Assembly: GCF_037023145.1 (NCBI RefSeq)
Contig: NZ_CP146091.1
Location: 868,001 to 932,000, forward strand
Length of the DNA stretch: 64,000 nt
DNA from: Ralstonia sp. RRA
GTDB taxonomy: Bacteria > Pseudomonadota > Gammaproteobacteria > Burkholderiales > Burkholderiaceae
Reading direction: 5' to 3'
The notes under the pieces were generated by a model, which saw only the letters and a list, made by a program, of their open reading frames with translations, made no database searches and was not told the DNA's origin. The number at the start of each line of letters is the position of its first letter. Positions within the stretch are counted from its first letter, which is position 1. This document shows positions 17,216 through 25,421 of this stretch, in pieces. The position numbers and the translations under genes are program-made.

Positions 17216-18246
17216 GCATGCTGCAGCAGTTGATGCGTGCGTCACAGCCCGCAGAGTCCACACGGGTGCACGGCTTGCCCGATGCGCGCTGGTCGGCGCT
17301 GGAGATGGCGTTCTGGTGCGTGCCGATCGCGGTGTTCTTTCTCTTTCCGGACTACCTGGTCTTCGGCAGCCAGGTGCTGATCGTGGGGCTGTTTGCACTG
17401 TCGCTTGACCTGGTGCTCGGCTACGCGGGCATTGTGTCGCTGGGGCATGCGGGCTTCTTCGGGTTGGGCGCCTATACGGCAGGGCTGCTGGCGGCGCACG
17501 GTTGGGGTGAACCGTTGACGGGGCTGGCCGCCGCCGCGATTGTCGCTGCGCTGGGGGGCTTCTGCGTGAGCTTTCTCGTGGTGCGTGGGCAGGATCTGAC
17601 GCGATTGATGGTCACGCTCGGTATCGGCCTGATGCTGTATGAGGCGGCCAACAAGATGGCGTTCCTGACGGGCGGCGTCGACGGCCTCTCGGGCGTGACC
17701 ATGAGCAACCTGCTCGGCACCTTTGAATTCGATCTGGCCGGTCGCACGGCCTACGTCTACAGCCTGGTCGTGCTGTTTGTGGTGTTTGTGCTGCTGCGCC
17801 GGCTGGTGCGCTCGCCATTCGGGTTGTCGCTGCGCGGCATTCAGCAGGGGCCGAAACGGATGCCGGCGATTGGTGCCAATGTGCGCATGCGCCTGGTGGC
17901 GGCGTTTACGGTAAGCGCGGCAATTGCCGGAGTTGCCGGCGGGTTGCTCGCGCAGACCACGCAGTTTGTCGGACTGGATTCGCTGGGCTTCTCGCGCTCG
18001 GCCGAGCTGCTGATCATGTTGGTGCTGGGCGGTGCGGGTCGGTTGTACGGCGCGCTGATCGGCGCGGCGGTGTTCATGGTGGCGCAGGACGTGCTCTCCG
18101 GTATCAACCCGGTCTACTGGCAGTTCTGGATCGGCTTGCTGTTGATGGTGATCGTGCTGTTTGCGCGTGGCGGCCTGCTGGGTGGGCTGGAGGCGGCGGT
18201 TTCCGCCATCAAGGCCTGGCGTGCCCGCAAAGGCGGTGCCGCATGA
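17212..18246 (+). CDS. Branched-chain-type ABC transporter permease (LivM-like)
   Basis: Second HAAT-family permease, 344 residues. It has a hydrophilic N-terminal 25 residues and then membrane segments including the family motif SLDLVLGYAGIVSLGHAGFFGLGAYTAG. The ATPase-contacting loop reads LIMLVLGGAGRLYGALIGAAVF. Its ATG overlaps the stop of the LivH-like gene and its stop overlaps the start of the ATPase gene, so translation of the transporter genes is coupled. Confidence 0.88.
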   Translation: MSMLQQLMRASQPAESTRVHGLPDARWSALEMAFWCVPIAVFFLFPDYLVFGSQVLIVGLFALSLDLVLGYAGIVSLGHAGFFGLGAYTAGLLAAHGWGEPLTGLAAAAIVAALGGFCVSFLVVRGQDLTRLMVTLGIGLMLYEAANKMAFLTGGVDGLSGVTMSNLLGTFEFDLAGRTAYVYSLVVLFVVFVLLRRLVRSPFGLSLRGIQQGPKRMPAIGANVRMRLVAAFTVSAAIAGVAGGLLAQTTQFVGLDSLGFSRSAELLIMLVLGGAGRLYGALIGAAVFMVAQDVLSGINPVYWQFWIGLLLMVIVLFARGGLLGGLEAAVSAIKAWRARKGGAA

Positions 18247-19016
18247 ACGCGCCGACGATGCATCCCACGCCGACGCTCAGCACACGCGGTTTGTCCAAGC
18301 GCTGGGGCGGCTTTCATGCCAACTCCGATATCTCGCTGTCATTCGCGCCAGGTGCGCGCCATGCGCTGATCGGCCCCAACGGTGCGGGCAAGACGACCTT
18401 CATCAATCTGCTGACCGGTGCGTTTGCGCCCACCTCTGGCCAGGTATTGCTCGGCGACGAAGACATCACGCGCCTGCCCGCGCATCGGCGCGTCAAGCGC
18501 GGCATCACGCGCACGTTCCAGATCAACACGTTGTTCCCGGGGCTGACGGTATTGGAGTCCGTGATGCTCGCCATCTTCGAGCGCATGGGCGTTGCATGGC
18601 AATGGCATCGCACGGTCGCCAAGCAAAATGAGGTGCGTGACGAAGCCATGGCGCTGCTGTGCCGCCTGCAACTCGGCGCCGATGCGTTGGCACAAACGCA
18701 TGCGTTGCCGTATGGCAAACAGCGGCTGGTGGAGATTGCGCTCGCGCTGGCCACGCAGCCGCGCATCCTATTGCTTGACGAGCCCGCCGCCGGCATTCCC
18801 GCCGGAGAGAGCGCCGAGTTGTTCGAGGTGATCGCCAGCCTGCCGCGCGACATCACCATCCTCTTCATCGAGCACGACATGAACCTCGTCTTCCGCTTTG
18901 CCGAGCGGATCAGCGTGCTGGTGGCCGGCCGCGTGCTGACCGAAGGCTCGCCGCAGGAGATTGCTGCCGACCCACGCGTGCGTGAGGTCTACCTCGGGGA
19001 GGCTGAACATGCCTGA
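18243..19016 (+). CDS. Branched-chain-type ABC transporter ATPase (LivG-like)
   Basis: Cytoplasmic ATPase of the HAAT transporter, 257 residues. Walker A is GPNGAGKTT, the Q-loop lies in RTFQINTLFPGLTV, and Walker B is ILLLDEPAAGIPAGE followed by FIEHDMNLVFRFAERISVL. The signature motif is degenerate: where LSxGQ is expected the protein reads LPYGKQRLVEIALAL, which is usual for LivG proteins. It overlaps the LivM-like gene by four bases and the next ATPase gene by eight. Confidence 0.88.
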   Translation: MNAPTMHPTPTLSTRGLSKRWGGFHANSDISLSFAPGARHALIGPNGAGKTTFINLLTGAFAPTSGQVLLGDEDITRLPAHRRVKRGITRTFQINTLFPGLTVLESVMLAIFERMGVAWQWHRTVAKQNEVRDEAMALLCRLQLGADALAQTHALPYGKQRLVEIALALATQPRILLLDEPAAGIPAGESAELFEVIASLPRDITILFIEHDMNLVFRFAERISVLVAGRVLTEGSPQEIAADPRVREVYLGEAEHA

Positions 19017-19710
19017 GTTGCTCGCGTTTGAAAACGTGACCGCCGGCTATGGCAACGCCATCGTGCTCGATGATGTGTCGTTCACGCTGGAAGCGGGTGG
19101 CAGCCTTGCGCTGTTGGGCCGCAATGGCGTCGGAAAGACGACGCTGCTAAGCACGCTGATGGGCTTCACGCGGCTGCATGGCGGCCGCATCCGCTGGCAA
19201 GGCGCGGACATCGCCAAGGTGGCGCCGCACAAGCGTGCGCGGGCAGGGCTGGGCTGGGTGCCGCAGGAGCGGTGGATGTTTCCGTCGCTGACGGTGGAAG
19301 AACATCTGACCGCCGTCGCACGGCCCGGCGCCTGGGATGTCGCGCGCGTTTACAAGACGTTCCCGCGCCTGCAGGAGCGGCGCCGCAATCTCGGCAATCA
19401 GCTGTCGGGCGGTGAGCAGCAGATGGTGGCCATCGCCCGCGCGTTGATGACGAATCCTGCACTGCTGTTGCTGGATGAGCCGATGGAAGGTCTCGCGCCG
19501 ATCATCGTGCAGGAGCTCGGCCGCGCCATCCGTGCGCTGGTGGACGAGGGCGGCATGGCGGTGATCGTGGTGGAGCAGCACGCGCGCCTGGCGCTGGAGT
19601 TGACGCAGCGTGCGCTGGTGCTCGATCGCGGGCGTATCGTCCACGCATCGAGCAGCGCCGATCTGCTTGCCGACAAACCGCTGCTGCAGCGGCTTGTGGC
19701 AGTCGCCTGA
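19009..19710 (+). CDS. Branched-chain-type ABC transporter ATPase (LivF-like)
   Basis: Second ATPase of the HAAT system, 233 residues. Walker A is GRNGVGKTT, the LivF-typical GWVPQERWMFPSLTVEEHL follows, the signature is LSGGEQQMVAIARAL and Walker B is LLLLDEPMEGLAPIIV. ATG 19009 lies within the end of the LivG-like gene; the longer frame from 18961 is rejected because it would add a non-conserved tail. This is the last gene of the plus-strand run. Its stop is only 13 bp from the stop of the convergent binding-protein gene, with no visible terminator between. Confidence 0.88.
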   Translation: MPELLAFENVTAGYGNAIVLDDVSFTLEAGGSLALLGRNGVGKTTLLSTLMGFTRLHGGRIRWQGADIAKVAPHKRARAGLGWVPQERWMFPSLTVEEHLTAVARPGAWDVARVYKTFPRLQERRRNLGNQLSGGEQQMVAIARALMTNPALLLLDEPMEGLAPIIVQELGRAIRALVDEGGMAVIVVEQHARLALELTQRALVLDRGRIVHASSSADLLADKPLLQRLVAVA

Positions 19711-19723
19711 GGCGGAAGACGGC

Positions 19724-20893
19724 TTACTTGCCCGGGTCCTTCACGTCGGCAAATTTGTCGAACTCGACATTGTACAGCTCGTTGCCGACCTTTTCCACCT
19801 TGCGGATATAGACCGTCTGCACCACATCGCGCGTAGCGGGGTCGATGGTGATCGGTCCACGCGGGCTGTCGATCTTCATACCCTTGAAGGCGGCCATCGC
19901 CTTCTCTCCATCGATCTTGCCGCCGAGCTTGTTGATCACGTCGTAGATCGCGCCAATGCCGTCATACGCGGCCACCGCCATGAAGTTGGGGCGGCCTGCA
20001 CCAGGGTTGGCCTCAGCAAAGGCTTTCAGGAACGTCTTGTTCTGCGGCGAGTCGTGCGCCGCCGAGTAGTGGAACGACGTGATCACGCCCAGCGTCGAGT
20101 CCCCCATCGCCGGCAGCACGTGGTCATCCGTCAGGTCACCCGTGGCGATGACCTTGATGCCGGCCTGCGCCAGCCCGCGCTCACGGAAGCCCTTCATGAA
20201 CGCCACGCCTTGCTCGCCGGCCGGCAGGAAGACGAACACGGCTTGCGGCTTGGTGTCTTTCACGCGCTGGATGAACGGTGCGAATTCCGGGTTGCGCAGC
20301 GGTACGCGCACGGCTTCCACCACCTGGCCGCCGCCTGCGGTGAAGGTCTGTTTGAAGGCGTTTTCCGCGTCGATGCCGGGCGCGTAATCGGCCACCACGG
20401 TGGCGATTTGCTTGATGCCGTTCTTCAGTGCCCAAGAGGCGATCGGCGCGGAGATTTGCGGCAACGCCATCGACACGCGCGTGACGTAATCCGACTTGGT
20501 GGTGATGGACGACGACGCAGCGTTGAAGATCACCATCGGCTTCTTGGCCTGCTGCGCGATGGGCGTCACAGCCAGCGCTTCCGGCGTGAGGCCGAAGCCG
20601 GCCAGAAAGTCGACCTTGTCACGTACGACCAATTCCTGTGCGAGCCGTTTGGCGACATCCGGCACCGGGCCCGTCGTGTCCTTCATGATGATCTGCACCT
20701 GACGCCCACCGGCGGTTGTGCCATGCAGCTTCTGATACGCCTTGATGCCGTCTTCCATCTGCTTGCCGTAGTCGGCGAAGGGACCGGAGAAGGGCGCAAT
20801 CAGGCCGATCTTGATTGGCTCATCCGCAAAGGCGGGCAACGCGGTCATCAACGCACCAGCAACGGCAGTCAGCAGCAGCACACGACGTTTCAT
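19724..20893 (-). CDS. Liv-type ABC transporter periplasmic binding protein
   Basis: Periplasmic Leu/Ile/Val-type (family 4) binding protein, 389 residues, with a signal peptide ending ALPAFA and the family opening IKIGLIAPFSGPFADYGKQMEDGIK. ATG 20893 follows GGAG with good spacing; an earlier in-frame start at 21082 overlaps the LysR gene and is rejected. The gene faces the LivF-like gene tail to tail, so the binding protein is transcribed separately from its presumed membrane complex. Its promoter carries a copy of the operator found before pcaI. An aromatic acid or pathway intermediate is the likely ligand. Confidence 0.88.
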   Translation of the reverse strand: MKRRVLLLTAVAGALMTALPAFADEPIKIGLIAPFSGPFADYGKQMEDGIKAYQKLHGTTAGGRQVQIIMKDTTGPVPDVAKRLAQELVVRDKVDFLAGFGLTPEALAVTPIAQQAKKPMVIFNAASSSITTKSDYVTRVSMALPQISAPIASWALKNGIKQIATVVADYAPGIDAENAFKQTFTAGGGQVVEAVRVPLRNPEFAPFIQRVKDTKPQAVFVFLPAGEQGVAFMKGFRERGLAQAGIKVIATGDLTDDHVLPAMGDSTLGVITSFHYSAAHDSPQNKTFLKAFAEANPGAGRPNFMAVAAYDGIGAIYDVINKLGGKIDGEKAMAAFKGMKIDSPRGPITIDPATRDVVQTVYIRKVEKVGNELYNVEFDKFADVKDPGK

Positions 20894-20967
20894 GAAGGTC
20901 TCCAAAGGTTGATCGGCAAGCGTGGGCCGGAAACTCAGGGCAGTGGCGTCGCCTGCGCGTGGCGACG

Positions 20968-20996
20968 ATCCTAAAGGCTTCGTGTTCGCATTGCAA
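20968..20996 (-). promoter_or_regulatory. sigma70 promoter of the Liv-type binding-protein gene
   Basis: On the minus strand TTGCAA (20991-20996) and TAGGAT (20968-20973) are separated by exactly 17 bp. The predicted start is near 20961, about 68 nt before the ATG. The operator at 21003-21017 is then centred about 49 bp upstream of the start, an activator-like position. Confidence 0.6.
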
Positions 20997-21002
20997 CCGA
21001 GT

Positions 21003-21017
21003 GTTCGTATAGTGAAC
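21003..21017. promoter_or_regulatory. Second copy of the pca-type operator
   Basis: GTTCGTATAGTGAAC shares GTTCGTA and GAAC at the same spacing with the palindrome before pcaI at 10919-10933. An additional GTGTTCG lies 19 bp away at 20982-20988. The site is directly upstream of the binding-protein promoter, which predicts control by the same IclR-type regulator. Confidence 0.55.
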
Positions 21018-21033
21018 GAGCGTCGTAAGGTCG

Positions 21034-22011
21034 CTACTTGGTGTGTTTGCGCTTGGCCGGTGCATGACCGGGCTCGCGCCATTCGTCGGCCTCGTCGTTA
21101 AACAGCGATGCCACCAGTGCGCGGAACCACTGGCTGCGCGCATCGTTATGGAACTTGCGGTGCCAGTGCTGCTTGAGGTCGAAGCTGGGCAGTTCCAGCG
21201 GCGGCTCCATGACGCGGATGTTGGCGTGCGATTGCATGAACGACAGACCCACCGCATGCGGCACTGTGGCAATCAAGTCCGTGCGCGCGAGGATGAACGG
21301 AATGCTCATGAAGTGCGGCGTGAGCAGAGCGGGTGTACGGCGAATGCGCTTGCGCTCCAGAAAGCGTTCGTACAACTCCTGGCTGCGTCCTTCCGCACGC
21401 ACCACGGCATGGCCGTACTCCAGGAACTGCGCCATCGACAGCTTGGTGTTGCCGCCACGCGTGACTGGGTGGTCCGCCCGCACGATGCACGTGAAGTAAT
21501 GCGTGAAGAGCCGCTGCTGGAAGAAGTTGTTCTTCTTCAGGTCGGGAAAGTAGCCGACGGCCAGATCGAGCGCGCCGGTCTCCAGCGCACGCTCGATCTG
21601 CGCCGGCGGCAGCGACACGGACTGCACCGATGCCCCCGGTGCCTCTCGCGCCATCGCCTCAATGATGCGGGGCAGGAACACCATCTCGCCCACGTCCGAC
21701 AGGGCAATCGAAAACAGGTGCGTGGTGGTGGCCGGGTCGAAGGCACCCGTCTCCAGAATCCCCTGCTGTACGCGCGCCAGCACATCACGCGCGGCGGGAA
21801 TGAGGGCCAGCGCACGCGGCGTCGGTTCCATGCCGTGCGAGGTGCGCACGAACAACGGGTCATCGAACGCCGTGCGCAGCTTGGCCAGCGCCGTGCTCAC
21901 GCCAGGCTGGCTCATACCGAGCTGCTGTGCGGCCATGCTCACGCTGCGTGCGTCGTGCAAGGCCAGCAGGATGGGCAGCAGGTTCAGGTCAAAGTCGGGC
22001 AGCGTGGACAT
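21034..22011 (-). CDS. LysR-family regulator, probable activator of pobA
   Basis: 325-residue LysR-type transcription factor. The N-terminal HTH is ARSVSMAAQQLGMSQPGVSTALAKLRTAFDDPLFVR (two pieces around residues 20-55). The effector-binding domain contains the NahR/LinR-like FSIALSDVGEMVFLPRI. ATG 22011 gives the normal LTTR N-terminus. It is divergent from pobA with 119 bp between, and that gap holds a perfect 19-bp palindrome, the classical LTTR arrangement. 4-Hydroxybenzoate is the expected co-inducer by context. Pob regulators in other genera are IclR- or AraC-type, so the name pobR is not applied. Confidence 0.82.
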   Translation of the reverse strand: MSTLPDFDLNLLPILLALHDARSVSMAAQQLGMSQPGVSTALAKLRTAFDDPLFVRTSHGMEPTPRALALIPAARDVLARVQQGILETGAFDPATTTHLFSIALSDVGEMVFLPRIIEAMAREAPGASVQSVSLPPAQIERALETGALDLAVGYFPDLKKNNFFQQRLFTHYFTCIVRADHPVTRGGNTKLSMAQFLEYGHAVVRAEGRSQELYERFLERKRIRRTPALLTPHFMSIPFILARTDLIATVPHAVGLSFMQSHANIRVMEPPLELPSFDLKQHWHRKFHNDARSQWFRALVASLFNDEADEWREPGHAPAKRKHTK

Positions 22012-22032
22012 GGCAATCGCACTATCTGAATG

Positions 22033-22051
22033 GGCGATAAAGTTTATCGCC
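22033..22051. promoter_or_regulatory. 19-bp palindrome between the LysR gene and pobA
   Basis: A perfect inverted repeat of nine bases around one central G (GGCGATAAA-G-TTTATCGCC) lies in the 119-bp divergent region, 22 bp from the LysR start and 79 bp from pobA. It is the best candidate for the LysR operator controlling both genes. Confidence 0.65.
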
Positions 22052-22130
22052 GATATTGCATTGTGCGATATCAAGGTGCGGGCCAACAATGCTTGCCAGA
22101 ACGATTCCCATCCGTCTGGAGACAACCACC

Positions 22131-23372
22131 ATGCGCACCCAGGTCGCCATCATCGGCGCGGGCCCCGCGGGCCTGCTGCTCGGGCAGCTTCTGCACCGCA
22201 ACGGCATCGATGCCGTCATCCTCGAAACCAAGAGCCGCACGTATGTGGAAGAGCGCATCCGCGCCGGCGTGCTGGAGCAGGGCACGGTCGACGTGCTCAA
22301 CGAAGCCGGTGTGGGTGAACGCATGCGCCGCGAAGGGCTGGTGCACCACGGCATCGATCTGCTGTTCGGCGGCAAGCGGCATCGTGTGGACCTGACGACG
22401 ATGTCAGGCGGGCGCTCCATCACCGTGTATGGGCAGCACGAGGTGGTGAAGGATCTGATTGCCGCACGCGTGGAGCAGGGCGCGCCGCTGCTCTTCGACG
22501 TGAGCGACGTATCGGTGCACGACATCGAATCGGCCACGCCCTCGGTGCAGTTTGTGCATGACGGCATGCCGCAGACGCTGCAATGCGATTACATCGCCGG
22601 CTGTGATGGCTTCCACGGCATCTGCCGGCCAGCAATCCCAGCACAGCGCCAGGCCGTGTTCGAGCGCGTCTATCCGTTTGCGTGGCTGGGCATTCTGGCC
22701 GAGGCCGCGCCCGCAGCCGAAGAGCTGATCTACGCAAGCCATGACCGCGGTTTCGCGCTGTTCAGCATGCGTTCGCCCAAGATCACGCGGCTTTATCTGC
22801 AATGCAAGCCTGACGAAAACCTCGCCGAATGGTCCGACGCACGCATCTGGGATGAACTCCACACGCGCCTGGAAAACAACGACGGCTGGCACCTCAAGGA
22901 GGGCGCGATCCTGCAGAAGAGCGTGACCCCGATGCGCAGCTTTGTGTGCGAGACGATGCAGTACGGCCGTCTGTTCCTGGCGGGTGACGCAGCGCATATC
23001 GTGCCGCCCACTGGCGCCAAGGGCATGAACCTGGCCGTGGCCGACGTGCGCGTGCTGGCGCAGGCGCTCACTGCGCGTTACCGGCAAAACGATACGACGC
23101 AGTTGGCCGGCTATTCAGAGCGTTGCCTGCAGCGCGTCTGGCGTGCGGAGCATTTCTCGTGGTGGATGACGTCGATGCTGCATCGCTTTGACGACCACAC
23201 GCCGTTCATGCAGCGGCTGCAGCGCGCCGAGCTGGAATACGTGACGACCTCGCCGGCAGCGGCGCGCGTGCTGGCCGAGAACTACGTCGGCCTGCCATTT
23301 GCATCATTGGCCGACGCGCCAGCGAGGGCGTTGAACGCAGGGGGTAACGTCAGTAGTTCCAGGGCGGCGTAG
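22131..23372 (+). CDS. pobA: 4-hydroxybenzoate 3-monooxygenase
   Basis: NADPH-dependent flavoprotein hydroxylase turning 4-hydroxybenzoate into protocatechuate. The 413-residue protein has the FAD-binding GAGPAG at 9-14, the CDGFHG motif near 160 and the GDAAHIVPPTGAKGMNLAVAD motif near 286-306. Substrate-site residues known from the Pseudomonas enzyme are visible: Tyr in EELIYASH, Ser and Arg in FALFSMRS, and Tyr in ENYVGLPF. ATG 22131 follows GGAG by ten bases; the upstream frame is not conserved. Its last 23 bp overlap the 3' end of the convergent lipoprotein gene. It is probably controlled by the divergent LysR gene. Confidence 0.94.
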   Translation: MRTQVAIIGAGPAGLLLGQLLHRNGIDAVILETKSRTYVEERIRAGVLEQGTVDVLNEAGVGERMRREGLVHHGIDLLFGGKRHRVDLTTMSGGRSITVYGQHEVVKDLIAARVEQGAPLLFDVSDVSVHDIESATPSVQFVHDGMPQTLQCDYIAGCDGFHGICRPAIPAQRQAVFERVYPFAWLGILAEAAPAAEELIYASHDRGFALFSMRSPKITRLYLQCKPDENLAEWSDARIWDELHTRLENNDGWHLKEGAILQKSVTPMRSFVCETMQYGRLFLAGDAAHIVPPTGAKGMNLAVADVRVLAQALTARYRQNDTTQLAGYSERCLQRVWRAEHFSWWMTSMLHRFDDHTPFMQRLQRAELEYVTTSPAAARVLAENYVGLPFASLADAPARALNAGGNVSSSRAA

Positions 23373-24459
23373 TCGTCGGCTTGGACAGTGCGATGCGTGA
23401 CACCAGCGGACGGAAGCCCAGGCTGCGAGAGGTGGTGTAGACCTTCTGCGCGTTGGCGGTTTTCAGGGCGTAGTCGATCGTGAAGACCGGCAGGCCGCCC
23501 GCACAGTGCTTCTGCAACTGATCAATGGTCCACTTGGTGTCTGCGGCAGGTGGCGCTTGATCACCGCCGGCCGGGTCGCTCCAGGCGACACCCGCGTCGC
23601 CGCCAAACCACGTGTCTTCCTGCGAGATGGCATCGAGGTTGGGTAGCAGCTGTGCCGCGCCCACGGCATCGATGAGTTCCGGCGCGTTCTGCTGGATCAC
23701 CGCAAACTGTGGGTTGATGGCGCGGCCCGTGGCACGGATCTTCGCAATGAAATCGACCATGGCCTTGGCCGGATCCACACCGGCTTTCTTTGCGGCGGCA
23801 ACCACTGTCGCGTTGGTGTAGCCCTCCACCCAATCCAGGTAGACGCCGTCAAAGCCTTCGCGGGCGAGTTGCGCCACTGCACCGTTGGGGCCCAGCCACA
23901 GGTCTTGCCAACGCTGGTCCCAATAGGCCACCGGATAGTCGCCCGCCCAACCGTCCGGGTCGACGGTCAGGATGAAGTTGGGGACACCGGGCCCCGTGGA
24001 GGTCGGTGGCTCCCAGTCGGTGGTCCAGTACGTGCGGAAGTCTTCCGCCTGCCCGATGTCGATGTAGGCGATGACCTTGCGCGGCGAGCCGTCGGCCTTG
24101 GTCTGCAGTCGCGTCACCATGCCGGCCGTGTTGAATGCCTCTTGGCCTTTGACCGTGTTGCCCGCCTCGACAACGACCATGTCGTACGGCTGGGCATCGA
24201 GCGCATTGATCTGCGCATCCGTTTGCAGGTTCTGCAATTGATACATCCACGTCTGCACGCCCGCGAGCGGCGATGTGCTGTTCGCACCGCACAGGGCAAC
24301 GGCCGTGGCTGATGCTGGCGCCTTGGCGTTGGTTGAGGTGGTTGTGGTGGCAGCCATGACGGATTGGACGGGCATAGAGATGTCACCATCATTGCCTCCG
24401 CAGGCGGAGAGCATGAGGGCAGAGCAGGCGAGTGCGAGAGCGGGGTTGGACAGGCGCAT
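23350..24459 (-). CDS. Lipoprotein of the GH114 (endo-alpha-1,4-polygalactosaminidase) family
   Basis: Predicted secreted lipoprotein of 369 residues. The signal ends in the lipobox LSAC near residue 20, and a Ser/Thr/Ala-rich linker follows. The catalytic part reads like the GH114/TM1410 TIM barrel: WMYQLQN, YDMVVVEAGN, KVIAYIDIGQAEDFRTYW, then GFDGVYLDWVEGY with the conserved aspartates, and DAISQEDTWFGG. GH114 enzymes cut galactosamine-containing exopolysaccharides such as Pel; this specificity is family knowledge and is untested here. ATG 24459 is chosen to give the lipobox. The gene converges on pobA with a 23-bp overlap. Confidence 0.75.
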   Translation of the reverse strand: MRLSNPALALACSALMLSACGGNDGDISMPVQSVMAATTTTSTNAKAPASATAVALCGANSTSPLAGVQTWMYQLQNLQTDAQINALDAQPYDMVVVEAGNTVKGQEAFNTAGMVTRLQTKADGSPRKVIAYIDIGQAEDFRTYWTTDWEPPTSTGPGVPNFILTVDPDGWAGDYPVAYWDQRWQDLWLGPNGAVAQLAREGFDGVYLDWVEGYTNATVVAAAKKAGVDPAKAMVDFIAKIRATGRAINPQFAVIQQNAPELIDAVGAAQLLPNLDAISQEDTWFGGDAGVAWSDPAGGDQAPPAADTKWTIDQLQKHCAGGLPVFTIDYALKTANAQKVYTTSRSLGFRPLVSRIALSKPTTTPPWNY

Positions 24460-24765
24460 GATTGGTCTTGAGAGAGTGGGATGACCTAGTGAAATGCTGC
24501 GGTCCTGCATGTGCGCGCTGTGGTAGGCGTGAAACGTCTGCAGTAGCGCACGGCGAGCACGCTAGCACAGGCCTCCCTGCGAAAGAGGGGGAGGCCTACT
24601 GAAAGTTCTTAAGAACGGGTTTCGATCTGCTTGCCCGATCTGCTCAGGCAACCGCTCAAGCCCCCAGCGGAGGTAAATCAAAGGTTGGCGGCGCTTTCAT
24701 CGCCACGCAAAGTGCACGGGTGTATAGTCGGACAGCACTCGACCTTCAAGAAGGGGGCATTTGCG
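24460..24765. other. Gene-free stretch with palindromes
   Basis: Divergent intergenic region between the GH114 lipoprotein and a small plus-strand gene. It holds an interrupted inverted repeat near 24568-24598 (AGGCCTCCC with GGGGAGGCCT), a perfect 12-bp palindrome GTTCTTAAGAAC at 24605-24616, and two copies of CGATCTGCT near 24622 and 24636. A -10-like TATAGT sits at 24722-24727. No gene was found. Confidence 0.45.
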
Positions 24766-25059
24766 ATGGACAATTCGCCGGCGGGCCAATACAAAGGCTT
24801 CGACATCTATCCGTTGGCTTTCCAGCACGAGCGCACGGCACGCTGGCCCGAGGCCAGAGAGGACCGCAGCTACAACGCCGCCGTGATGATCTGCAGAGCA
24901 GGGGAGTCGCCCGAGCCAGGGCAGACCCAGGTATTTCGCCTGTCAGGGGAGCAACAGTTCGGCAACGTGGGGGATGCGCGTGTGGCAGCCTTGCGCTTTG
25001 CTGAGAGCATCATCGACGGCGACGTGCCGGACCTGTCGCTGGCAGTTGACAAGGTCTGA
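24766..25059 (+). CDS. Small conserved-looking hypothetical protein
   Basis: 97-residue soluble protein without signal peptide or membrane segment; I do not recognise the family with certainty. The centre reads like a small beta-strand unit (GQYKGFDIYPLAF, YNAAVMICRAG, TQVFRLSGEQQFG), ending with a helix (ARVAALRFAESIIDGDVP). That pattern is common in small Burkholderiales proteins of unknown role. ATG 24766 follows AAGGGGG with acceptable spacing, and the reading frame has the GC-rich third positions of a real gene. It ends 24 bp before the promoter-like region leading to infA. Confidence 0.6.
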   Translation: MDNSPAGQYKGFDIYPLAFQHERTARWPEAREDRSYNAAVMICRAGESPEPGQTQVFRLSGEQQFGNVGDARVAALRFAESIIDGDVPDLSLAVDKV

Positions 25060-25082
25060 AGCGGCACGGCTCCTGTCCGTGA

Positions 25083-25421
25083 TAGAATAGCGGGCGAATC
25101 CGGCTTGCCGCCGGGCCCGTTATGGCCCGTGCAGCCGAGTCCAGCAACCGGGGTTCCCCCCGCGTCGAGCCGGGCGGCGCGCACTCTGCGACCGCCACCC
25201 ATTCCTCGCTTGCACTAAACGTACGAAACGAGGCGCGCGCCATTGGCGGGCGCAACCTGCGTTGGGTGCAACTCGGTACCCCCCAAGCCCGCTGTGCGGG
25301 CCGATGATCGCGGCGATGCCGCTGCATGCCCACTACACAAGGCGTGCGGCGTGGTTCGGGTGGGTCATCACACTTATTGCAACCATTGACGCAGCCGTGT
25401 GCTGCATACAAAGGAACGAGT
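25083..25421 (+). promoter_or_regulatory. Candidate promoter and long leader of infA
   Basis: A good -10 hexamer TAGAAT (25083-25088) lies upstream of a GC-rich gene-free stretch of about 330 bases that runs to the TTG start of infA. The only near-consensus -35, TTGACA at 25046-25051, is 31 bp away and too far to pair. The leader contains local inverted repeats, for example GCCCGC-TGT-GCGGGC at 25287-25301. A structured, possibly regulatory leader is plausible but unproven. Confidence 0.35.
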
